From: PHAA01 sp040217755
Lineage (GTDB): Bacteria > Bacillota > Syntrophomonadia > Syntrophomonadales > Syntrophomonadaceae
Direction of reading: 5' to 3'
DNA length: 19,840 nt
NCBI GenBank assembly: GCA_040217755.1
Contig: JBEHWJ010000033.1
Location: 1-19,840 of the forward strand
Shown: in pieces, positions 13,635-19,840 of the stretch
How the letters are laid out: the number at the start of each line of letters is the position of its first letter
How positions within the stretch are numbered: the stretch's first letter is position 1
Program-made: the position numbers and the translations under genes
Notes under the pieces: generated by a model
Database searches by the model: none
Told to the model about the DNA's origin: nothing
What the model saw: the letters and a program-made list of their open reading frames with translations, nothing else

Positions 13635-14606
13635 ATGATTGATATCGTTTTTGGCGAAAGTGCTTGTGGAAGTCTTAAAGTGGCACAGCACTATGGCGAG
13701 GGAAAATATCATGACGGGTGTATTGGCGTTATCGTTAGTCACACTGATGGAAGCAAGCCAACCAAGGAGGAAGTTGAAGCTGCCGGACGGGAAGCAAAGG
13801 AAAAAGAACGCTTGGCGTGGGAGAGTGCTACCCCTTTGGGTGGGAAAATAATAGACATCTATGGATTCAATTTGGTGTTGAGCGTCGGAGATATTTCGGA
13901 AAATCAGCCCGGTATCAAGCGGAAACAGACATTAGAACACTTATACAGTGTTTATCCGAATGACCAGGGGCGTCACATGGTTGAAGAAATACTTAAAAGG
14001 GCAAATGAAGATCTGAAGGCTATTCGGGAACGTGCCGCAGCGGGAGAAGCCCTTCGAATCTGGTACAGCAATCAGTCTGATGAAATGTGTGGACTTTACT
14101 GGTTCATGGGACAGTTGAATCAGTGGGGCGTACATGATGGACCGGTTTCTATTGTCAAGCTCCCAGAATGGGAAGCTGACGATAAAGGAAATATCATACG
14201 GAAAAATAGCTGGGGTGAAGTAGCTCCAGAAGAATGGCATCGGTATCTTGCCCTGCAAAGGCCTGTGTTGCCAGTATTTATACAAAACTGTGCAGCTCAT
14301 TGGCAGGAGCTTCAAGCAGAGAACGCACCTTTGCGAGCCATGCTGAATGGCCAGTTGGTTAGTGCGTCAAGAAAGTTCTATGATGACTTTATCCTTCGCG
14401 AAATCGCAGCAGAAGACGAACAATTTCAGGAGGCAATGATTATCGGACGAGTACTTGGTAAATACCAACTTGGGATCGGTGATTCCTGGGTTGCATTCCG
14501 TATAGAAGAAATGATCCATGCCGGAAAACTTGAGGTTGTGACTACGGGCACCAAAGATATGCCGATCTATCATCGAGTATTGAAAAAGTGTACTCTCAAA
14601 TTGTGA
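13635..14606 (+). CDS. DUF1835 / DUF3658-type protein, function unknown
   Basis: This is a 323-residue cytoplasmic product. The N-terminal IDIVFGESACGSLKVA and the later RIWYSNQSDEMCGLYWFMGQ and GPVSIVKLPEW match the DUF1835 pattern (a strand, an S-x-C-G loop, then a W-x-S-x-x-x-x-x-C-x-x-W core). The C-terminal part (YDDFILREIAAEDEQFQEA, then GDSWVAFRIEEMIHAGKLEV) resembles DUF3658. No catalytic role is established. I start it at ATG 13635 because AGGAG lies about 10 nt upstream; a longer in-frame opening to 13515 would read through the terminator before it and lacks support. Its codons are less AT-rich than the nearby small membrane genes. It stands alone, on the plus strand. Confidence 0.75.
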   Translation: MIDIVFGESACGSLKVAQHYGEGKYHDGCIGVIVSHTDGSKPTKEEVEAAGREAKEKERLAWESATPLGGKIIDIYGFNLVLSVGDISENQPGIKRKQTLEHLYSVYPNDQGRHMVEEILKRANEDLKAIRERAAAGEALRIWYSNQSDEMCGLYWFMGQLNQWGVHDGPVSIVKLPEWEADDKGNIIRKNSWGEVAPEEWHRYLALQRPVLPVFIQNCAAHWQELQAENAPLRAMLNGQLVSASRKFYDDFILREIAAEDEQFQEAMIIGRVLGKYQLGIGDSWVAFRIEEMIHAGKLEVVTTGTKDMPIYHRVLKKCTLKL

Positions 14607-14611
14607 GGAAA

Positions 14612-14800
14612 CCAGGGGACGGGAGTTGCCAAGCAAGGTCGCGACATATACCGGGTGGGAAGCCCGCCGGGGAAGGCCTGGACAGCCTAGCTCATAGCTA
14701 GTCTTGGAGCAGGGCGGATAACCGGTCTGTTTAAGCATAGACAGGCGAGACAGTAGAACGTAAGACGGAAGCGGGAATTTGCGAAGCGATTGATACGAAT
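14612..14800 (+). mobile_element. Second probable group II intron 5' fragment
   Basis: This is a non-coding stretch with motifs typical of the RNA before group II maturases. The sequence runs CCGGGTGGGAAGCCCGCCGG, AGCTCATAGCTAGTC, GGAGCAGGGCGGATAACCGG, TTTAAGCATAGACAGGCG and finally GTAAGACGGAAGCGGGAA. It is unlike the fragment at 11750-12030, so a different intron class is likely. No maturase gene and no domain V follow. Recognition is by memory and the ends are uncertain. Confidence 0.4.
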
Positions 14801-14932
14801 GTGTTTATATCCTTGTTTGATACTATTGGCCCCAATGCAGGATTCGTTCGATGATCTTCGTGCATCTTTACTGGAAAGGAAGAATGGATGAAGTGCAAAA
14901 TATTGCAACTCGATTAATACGAGGCGGAATGG

Positions 14933-15271
14933 ATGATTAATAAATTTGCAAGAAATATAGGATTGGTATTATTATTTGTATTATTTATTATAATGAACTA
15001 TTGGAATACTCTCAGAAATTCCGTATTTTATATTTTATGGATAGTAGTTCTGGGTATATTTTATAAATATAAAACGCAAAAGGATAATTTGGGTCAATGG
15101 TATATCAATAAACTTCATTTTTTTGTTCTTCTATTTATTTTTGTCATACCTGCAACCGCATACACATTATTTGCTACAGGAAACTGTATGATACTTTCAG
15201 TAGTAATATTAATAGCTGCGGTAATTGCTTTTTTGGTTTCATTGGAAAAGGGAGAAGAAGGCAATATTTAA
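14933..15271 (+). CDS. Small four-helix membrane protein, unknown function
   Basis: This is a 112-residue product with hydrophobic segments at about 9-23 (IGLVLLFVLFIIMNYW), 30-45 (SVFYILWIVVLGIFYKY), 62-80 (LHFFVLLFIFVIPATAYTLF) and 84-103 (CMILSVVILIAAVIAFLVSL), ending in an acidic KGEEGNI. GAGG lies 8 nt before the ATG. A tiny 18-codon frame starting at 14884 (MDEVQNIATRLIRGG...) overlaps this start (ATGATTAA) and could couple translation, but it may be chance. AT-rich and of no recognised family. Confidence 0.55.
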   Translation: MINKFARNIGLVLLFVLFIIMNYWNTLRNSVFYILWIVVLGIFYKYKTQKDNLGQWYINKLHFFVLLFIFVIPATAYTLFATGNCMILSVVILIAAVIAFLVSLEKGEEGNI

Positions 15272-15351
15272 GCAAGTATAAAATCAATCGCCAAAGATGA
15301 GCTGGAAGGTAATCATAAGACACCGGGGGCCGGCTGGATTTTCTTTACCCT

Positions 15352-16011
15352 TTAGGAATGGGAAGATCCGGCGACTACTGCAACAATAACAGCCGCCTGG
15401 ACTCCTTCCACAGTATCCGCCACCGCTTTGGCGACTGGATCATTTTTCATGATTGCTTTGATTTTCTGCTTGGCTTCTTTAATTTCCGTCCGGGTGAAAA
15501 TTTCGCCCGTCAGCCCGCAGGCACTAACCAGCCCCATCAAGGCCACCGTCCGGGCTTCAGCCTCTTCCCGCCGCAGCAACAGCCGACGGAGTTTTTCCCT
15601 TACGGTCTTTTCCTCACTGGCATCCTTCATCGGATAGTGGGGGGAGTCAAATACCCACAGGATTTTGTGTTCTTCCACCTTTAAAATTCCCTTTTTGACC
15701 AGCCGTTCCAGGATAGACTGCTTCAGCCTCATCTTCGAGCCAGCCAATTTGTTGACCCAATGATCCGCCTTCCGCTCCTTGGCCGAGTTTATTATCTGAG
15801 TCAGGGCTGCATCTAAAATGTCATCCCCGGTTAAGGACCTGTTTAGCAGGACCAGCTTTTTATCGCGTATCTCCACTTTTTCCCGCAGGGCCAGTTCGGT
15901 CAGCACTGCCCCCGCTAGGCCATAATTGATCGATATGGAAGCGCTGGACAGGATGGTTCCCTTTTGGTCATGCAAAGCCAGCAGCAGCAATTGCTCGGGT
16001 AAAGTCAGCAT
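15352..16011 (-). CDS. GPP34-family protein (Golgi phosphoprotein 3-like)
   Basis: This is a 219-residue soluble protein of the GPP34 fold. The opening MLTLPEQLLLLALHDQKGTI and the GLAGAVLTELALREKVEIRD block are characteristic, followed by helical repeats (LVKKGILKVEEHKILWVF; REKLRRLLLRREEAEARTVAL; LVSACGLTGEIFTRTEIKEA). Eukaryotic members bind phosphoinositides; the bacterial role is not settled, so no function is claimed. The C-terminal hydrophobic VQAAVIVAVVAGSS might touch the membrane. The ATG has GAGGTGG just upstream, and an extended -10 (TGGTACAAT, 16044-16052) lies about 33 nt before it on the minus strand. It is divergent from ftsH. Confidence 0.85.
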   Translation of the reverse strand: MLTLPEQLLLLALHDQKGTILSSASISINYGLAGAVLTELALREKVEIRDKKLVLLNRSLTGDDILDAALTQIINSAKERKADHWVNKLAGSKMRLKQSILERLVKKGILKVEEHKILWVFDSPHYPMKDASEEKTVREKLRRLLLRREEAEARTVALMGLVSACGLTGEIFTRTEIKEAKQKIKAIMKNDPVAKAVADTVEGVQAAVIVAVVAGSSHS

Positions 16012-16152
16012 AAGCCCACCTCGATAAATTAAATGCTGTCACCATTGTACCATAGGATAGGGGAGGGTTCTGTTAGCCCGCTCATAATTTGTTGGTTTGA
16101 TGGGGCATTCTCACACAGTCTGACATCCTCCCTGCTTTCCGTCGATTTGATC

Positions 16153-16158
16153 TATAAT
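16153..16158 (+). promoter_or_regulatory. Candidate -10 element for ftsH
   Basis: A perfect TATAAT sits 55 nt before the ftsH start. No good -35 is seen 17 bp upstream, so an activator or another sigma factor may be involved, or the match is chance in this A/T-rich stretch. Confidence 0.35.
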
Positions 16159-16212
16159 GTTATAGGAAAAGGGTAATATTTCAATTACCAATTAAAGACT
16201 GGTGGTGTCCCG

Positions 16213-18036
16213 ATGAAAGAAAGCAAAAACGAAAAAAGGCCCCTGTACTACTATTACCTGATCGCCATCGCTATCGTGCTGATTCTTAACGCCTTCATCT
16301 TCCCGCTGATACTCAAGCAGCAGGTGACCGAGGTCGACTACGGTACCTTCCTAGGCCTGGTGGAAAGCGGTACGGTCAAAAAGGTGGAGATCCAGGACAA
16401 GCAGATAGGCTTCGTGGCCGTGGATGAGACCGGCAAGGAAACCGTGTATGTGACCGGCCGCTTGGACGACCCGCAGCTGGTCGACCGCCTCTATGCCGCC
16501 AAGGTCGAATCCTACGGGCAGGTGATCCCCAAGACGATGTCACCTTACCTCAGTATCCTGTTGATGTGGATCGTCCCTCTGCTGATCTTCTGGTGGATCG
16601 GTACCAGGATGTCGGGACGTCTGATGAACCAGTTCGGGGGTGCCGGCAACGCCATGACCTTCGGCAAGGCCAACGCCAAGATATATGTGGAGGCCCAGAC
16701 CGGCAAATCCTTCGACGACGTGGCTGGCCAGGATGAAGCCAAGGAGGCTCTGCAGGAAATAATCGATTTCCTCCACAACCCCGAGAAATATAAGGAAGTG
16801 GGAGCACACATCCCGAAGGGGGCCTTGCTGGTAGGACCTCCGGGGACCGGCAAGACCCTGCTGGCCCAAGCGGTGGCCGGGGAGGCCAAAGTGCCCTTCT
16901 TCACCATATCGGGTTCCGAGTTCGTGGAGATGTTCGTGGGCATGGGGGCGGCCCGGGTACGGGACCTGTTCAAACAGGCCCAGGAGAAGGCTCCCTGCAT
17001 CGTCTTTATCGATGAGATCGATGCTATCGGCAAGAGCCGCGATGCCAACATCGTTATGAGCAACGATGAGCGGGAGCAGACTTTGAACCAACTGCTGAGC
17101 GAGATGGACGGCTTCGATGCCGAAAAAGGGGTAGTCATCCTGGCTGCCACCAATCGGCCCGAGACCCTGGATAAAGCCTTGCTCCGCCCTGGCCGCTTCG
17201 ACCGGCGCATCCCGGTGGATCTGCCTGATCTTAAAGGCCGGGAAGCTATCCTGCAGGTGCACGCGCGCAAAGTGAAACAGGGACCGGACCTCGACCTGAT
17301 GGCTATCGCCCGGGCTACCCCCGGGGCATCAGGCGCCGACCTGGCCAATATAATAAATGAAGGTGCCCTGCGGGCAGTCAAGATGGGGCGCAAAGAGGTG
17401 CTGCAGAGCGACCTGGAGGAAGCGGTGGAGGTGGTAGTGGCCGGTTACCAGCGTAAAAACGCGGTGCTGACCCCGGAAGACAAGAAGGTGGTCGCCTATC
17501 ACGAACTGGGCCATGCTATCGTGGCCGCTAGTCAGAGCGGCTCCGCCCCGGTGCATAAGATAACCATCATCCCCCGCACTTCAGGGACCCTGGGTTACAC
17601 CATGCAGGTGGAAGAGACAGAGCGGGTGCTCATAACCCGGGAAGCGGCCCTGGACAAGATCACCACCTTCATGGGCGGCCGGGCAGCCGAGGAGGTAGTC
17701 TTCAAAACCATCACCTCAGGTGCTGCCAACGATATCCAGGAGGCCACCCGCCTGGCCCGTGCCATGGTGACCCGTTTCGGGATGAGTGAGGAATTCGACA
17801 TGATGGCCCTGGAGACGATCAACAATCCCTACCTGGGTGGGGACGCCTCCCTTTTGGTCTCGGCTGAAACCGCTTCCCGGGTCGATAGTGAGGTGCTGAA
17901 CATCATCAAGGCCTGCCATGACCGGGCGGCCAAAATCCTGGAGCAGCACCGGGACAAACTGGATGAGCTGGCCCTGTACCTGATGGAGAAGGAGACCATC
18001 TCCGGGGAGGAGTTCCTACAGATCCTGAATAAATAA
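16213..18036 (+). CDS. ftsH: ATP-dependent zinc metalloprotease FtsH
   Basis: This is a membrane-anchored AAA+ protease that degrades unassembled or damaged membrane and regulatory proteins. The 607-residue product has a membrane helix at about 13-34, an extracytoplasmic domain to about 110, a second helix at about 113-133 (YLSILLMWIVPLLIFWWIG), and the AAA module. Walker A is GPPGTGKT (208-215), Walker B IVFIDE (263-268), and the second region of homology RPGRFDRRIPVDLPDLKGRE follows. The peptidase site is HELGH (430-434), where most FtsH have HEAGH; the third zinc ligand is probably Asp507 in GAANDIQEA. It has no tilS or hpt neighbours, so it may be a second, non-housekeeping FtsH copy (inference). 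The ribosome site (GGTGGTG) is weak. Length is a little short for the family, with a brief C-terminal tail. Confidence 0.93.
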   Translation: MKESKNEKRPLYYYYLIAIAIVLILNAFIFPLILKQQVTEVDYGTFLGLVESGTVKKVEIQDKQIGFVAVDETGKETVYVTGRLDDPQLVDRLYAAKVESYGQVIPKTMSPYLSILLMWIVPLLIFWWIGTRMSGRLMNQFGGAGNAMTFGKANAKIYVEAQTGKSFDDVAGQDEAKEALQEIIDFLHNPEKYKEVGAHIPKGALLVGPPGTGKTLLAQAVAGEAKVPFFTISGSEFVEMFVGMGAARVRDLFKQAQEKAPCIVFIDEIDAIGKSRDANIVMSNDEREQTLNQLLSEMDGFDAEKGVVILAATNRPETLDKALLRPGRFDRRIPVDLPDLKGREAILQVHARKVKQGPDLDLMAIARATPGASGADLANIINEGALRAVKMGRKEVLQSDLEEAVEVVVAGYQRKNAVLTPEDKKVVAYHELGHAIVAASQSGSAPVHKITIIPRTSGTLGYTMQVEETERVLITREAALDKITTFMGGRAAEEVVFKTITSGAANDIQEATRLARAMVTRFGMSEEFDMMALETINNPYLGGDASLLVSAETASRVDSEVLNIIKACHDRAAKILEQHRDKLDELALYLMEKETISGEEFLQILNK

Positions 18037-18095
18037 CAACTTTCTGAGCAGTTTATGGGCAGCGGGAACCTTCAGATACCTTTACCCTAAGGCCG

Positions 18096-18107
18096 GTGCA
18101 GCTGCAC
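18096..18107. repeat. 12-bp perfect palindrome GTGCAGCTGCAC
   Basis: A self-complementary dodecamer without loop, 60 bp after the ftsH stop. It could be a protein-binding dyad or the foot of a weak terminator. No T-tract follows. Confidence 0.35.
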
Positions 18108-18208
18108 TAAGCCGATACGTTTCCATTTTCGGTTCGTAACGATGATAGGGGTTAGGGGAGGCAGGCAGAGTATAGAGAGTATCGTCGATTACCGCATACC
18201 TTTAACAG

Positions 18209-18250
18209 CCGTAAGACATATTAATAACTGTGCAGTATTAATATTTACGG
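18209..18250. promoter_or_regulatory. Large near-perfect inverted repeat between ftsH and the next gene
   Basis: CCGTAA then ATATTAATA on the left pair exactly with TATTAATAT then TTACGG on the right, 15 bp in all, with a 3-nt bulge (GAC) and a central ACTGTGCAG that itself can form CTG/CAG. It lies 130 bp before the start of the 18380 gene. It could be an operator for an unknown dimeric regulator, or a stable 5' leader hairpin. The 18037-18379 gap holds no gene. Confidence 0.5.
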
Positions 18251-18379
18251 TAATTCGCATCCGTGCCAGCAGGACTAAAATGTCGAAAAACGTGCTCACT
18301 ATTTGTCGATAGGGTAATATTCTTATTAACCGGCTTTCGTGGTTAAATATTAAAAGACGCTTAGAGGAGGAGGCACAGC

Positions 18380-18658
18380 ATGGCAGATAATCCGCAGATG
18401 GAAAGCCTTAAGAAAACCATCGAGATATTGAAGAACATTCACCAACTAAACAGCCTTAACCCCGTGTTGGCTCAATATGAGAAGGGCTTCCTCGATGCCC
18501 TGACCACCGTGGAGATGTCGATATATACCATAGAAACCCAGAAACTGATGACGGAGAGTATCACCCAGTTCTGGAATATGTTCAAAATCCCAGATTATTT
18601 CGGCAAAAGCGGGGAAGAGGCCGAGGGGGAAAAAGGGGGAGGCCCGGATAAAAAATAG
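18380..18658 (+). CDS. Small soluble helical protein, unknown
   Basis: This is a 92-residue product without membrane helices or Cys. Residues 5-65 form a probable helical hairpin (SLKKTIEILKNIHQLNSLN, then VLAQYEKGFLDALTTVEMSI, then ETQKLMTESITQFWNMF). The tail after IPDYFG is charged and flexible (GEEAEGEKGGGPDKK). An excellent GAGGAGGAGG precedes the ATG. The layout (short amphipathic helices, charged tail) recalls phasins of polyhydroxyalkanoate granules, but no motif proves this; I give it as a guess only. It stands alone between ftsH and the convergent feo genes. Confidence 0.6.
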   Translation: MADNPQMESLKKTIEILKNIHQLNSLNPVLAQYEKGFLDALTTVEMSIYTIETQKLMTESITQFWNMFKIPDYFGKSGEEAEGEKGGGPDKK

Positions 18659-18687
18659 GTGGCCTTCTTAAACATTGATCCGCCCGC

Positions 18688-18912
18688 TTACTCATCCAGT
18701 TCCACTTCTATCTTCTCGGCCATCCGGCGGCCGACCGCCACCTGGGTGCCGCCCACGCTTACCACCAAGGGACCCCGCAAGGGGTGGCGGGCCTTCAATT
18801 CCAGGCTGGTTCCGCTCAGGATGCCGTAGCCAAACAGGCGCTTGGCTGCTTCCTTTCCTTCGATGTTAACCACCCGGGCCTTCTGGCCGACTTCCACATT
18901 GCTCAGATACAT
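18688..18912 (-). CDS. feoA: Ferrous iron transport accessory protein FeoA
   Basis: This is a 74-residue SH3-like FeoA protein. It reads MYLSNVEVGQKARVVNIEGK, then EAAKRLFGYGILSGTSLELK, ARHPLRGPLVVSVGGTQVAV and GRRMAEKIEVELDE. The pattern (L-x-x-L/V-x-x-G-x-x-A-x-V, the LFGYGILSGTSLEL core and the ALGR-like final VGRRMAEKI) is standard. It assists FeoB in cytoplasmic Fe2+ import. GAGGAGG precedes the ATG. It lies 12 bp after the feoB stop, so feoB comes first here, the reverse of the common feoA-feoB order; another feoA may lie before feoB outside the window. Confidence 0.9.
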   Translation of the reverse strand: MYLSNVEVGQKARVVNIEGKEAAKRLFGYGILSGTSLELKARHPLRGPLVVSVGGTQVAVGRRMAEKIEVELDE

Positions 18913-18924
18913 ATTGATCCTCCT

Positions 18925-19840
18925 CTATAAAGCTGACGGCAGGACCAGGTTCAAGACCGCCCCCACCGTGAAAGATGTGATCAAACCCATCCCCAGGATC
19001 TTCAACTGCGCTTTGACCCCCATCTCCCGGATGGTCATGACGATGGCCGGCAGGCAGGGCAGCGACAGGGCAATCATGGCGATGGCGATGGTCGCCTCCC
19101 GAGGTGACATGGTCAGGTTCAGAAGCACCAGTGGAGCCAGGTAGCGCTGGAATACCGTGATCAGCACCGCCACCAGAGCTTCGGCGGGTATACCGAACAG
19201 GCTCCGGCTCAAAGCATCCATCCCCCGGAAATAATCAAGCGCCCCCGAATCAATCAGAGCCCGCATGCCTATATTCATAACCAGCAGCAGAGGCAAGACC
19301 TCGGTAAAGAAACCCGAGAAGCGCATCCTGGTCTTGGTCAGCAGGTTGGTCAGGGCAGGTACCCGCAGAGGGGGCAGTTCATATATGAATTCTTCCCGCT
19401 CCACCGCCCGGCTCAAAAGCAGCGACAAAACCAGGAAAGTCACCAGCATGGTCCCCATAATTATTCCCAGGGAAGCGTGGAAGGCAGCCATTACCGAAGC
19501 CAATACCCCCAAGGTGGCCGAGCAGGGGATAACTATGCTCAGCAAAGTCACCACCAGGAACCGCTGATAGGGGTTGGGAAGGATGCGGGTAGCCATGATG
19601 GCCGGAGTCCGGCAGCCAAATCCCAACGCCAGGGGGATGATGCCCTGCCCGGATATCCCCAGCAGACTGCCGACCCTCTCCAGGGCTACCGAATAACGCG
19701 GCAGCAGCCCGGAGTCCTCCAGCAGAGCCATCAGGATACTCACATACAGCATGGCGGGCATGATTATGGTAAATGGTATGATCAGACCTTCCGGCACCGC
19801 CTGAGCCAGAATCGAGGCAATCTTGCCCGAGGGCAGGACC
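18925..19840 (-). CDS. feoB: Ferrous iron transporter FeoB, C-terminal part (runs off the window)
   Basis: The visible 304 codons are the last two thirds of the membrane channel of FeoB, which imports Fe2+ using its N-terminal GTPase (outside the window). Seen are VPEGLIIPFTIIMPAMLYVS, LPRYSVALERVGSLLGISGQ and the gate motif LGFGCRTPAIMATRIL. Then come VIPCSATLGVLASV (where most FeoB have SCSARLPVY), the linker EEFIYELPPLRVPALTNLLT, and further helices to LGMGLITSFTVGAVLNLVL. The frame is open to the end at 19840, so an apparent start at GTG 19797 is an internal codon. The loss of Arg-Leu-Pro in the second gate suggests a divergent FeoB branch. Confidence 0.88.
   Translation of the reverse strand, partial: VLPSGKIASILAQAVPEGLIIPFTIIMPAMLYVSILMALLEDSGLLPRYSVALERVGSLLGISGQGIIPLALGFGCRTPAIMATRILPNPYQRFLVVTLLSIVIPCSATLGVLASVMAAFHASLGIIMGTMLVTFLVLSLLLSRAVEREEFIYELPPLRVPALTNLLTKTRMRFSGFFTEVLPLLLVMNIGMRALIDSGALDYFRGMDALSRSLFGIPAEALVAVLITVFQRYLAPLVLLNLTMSPREATIAIAMIALSLPCLPAIVMTIREMGVKAQLKILGMGLITSFTVGAVLNLVLPSAL

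Noticed and set aside
14836..14892. 18-codon frame starting MQDSFDDLRASLLERKNG
   Set aside because: Short, no clear ribosome site, and overlaps another equally short frame; could be chance.
16540..17393. Long minus-strand frames opposite ftsH
   Set aside because: GC-rich codon-phase shadows of ftsH.
1..19840. CRISPR array, tRNA or rRNA genes
   Set aside because: No regularly spaced repeats of CRISPR length and no cloverleaf or rRNA signatures were seen in the window.

Overview
The window reads as chromosome of an anaerobic Gram-positive bacterium of the Clostridia/Firmicutes type. This is inferred from strong GGAGG-type ribosome binding sites, several TTG starts, sigma-A-like promoters, a GPP34-family protein, a PadR/HAAS gene pair and an AgrC/LytTR-type two-component system. 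No species can be assigned from the sequence alone. By eye, base composition splits into three blocks: a GC-rich left flank (about 240-4860), an AT-rich accessory block (about 4870-15350) and a GC-rich right flank (about 15350-19840).

Left flank, all on the minus strand: a complete methionine ABC importer operon, metN-metI-metQ (3025 to 442), with a metQ-distal terminator. Upstream of it is a pair made of a PadR repressor and a HAAS-prefixed polytopic membrane protein (4865 to 3159). That pair has a near-consensus sigma-A promoter overlapped by a palindrome and a direct repeat of 30-bp period, a likely autorepression site.

Accessory block: small AT-rich membrane proteins (5189, 5578, 7547, 11511, 12512, 14933), a seven-repeat RCC1 beta-propeller lipoprotein (6199-7344), and a signalling operon on the minus strand (10337 to 7547). 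The operon contains a membrane protein, a Spo0B/AgrC-type histidine kinase, a possible 26-residue micropeptide, a LytTR response regulator, a small soluble protein I found in an unannotated frame, and a small membrane protein. Three 7-bp cores repeated at exactly 21-bp intervals (10424-10472) and a perfect 14-bp inverted repeat precede it. Across from it lies a plus-strand pair (10847-11693) of unknown function. The rest is decayed mobile DNA: two probable group II intron 5' fragments, a truncated IS256-family element with an in-frame stop, and a RAYT/IS200-like transposase tail. There is also a truncated exported protein gene and an intact DUF1835-like gene (13635-14606).

Right flank: a GPP34-family gene (minus), a complete ftsH (plus), a short soluble protein of unknown function (18380-18658), and on the minus strand the 3' part of feoB followed by feoA; feoB runs off the window. 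The best candidate for an undescribed system is the two-component operon with its two tiny genes and triple-repeat operator.
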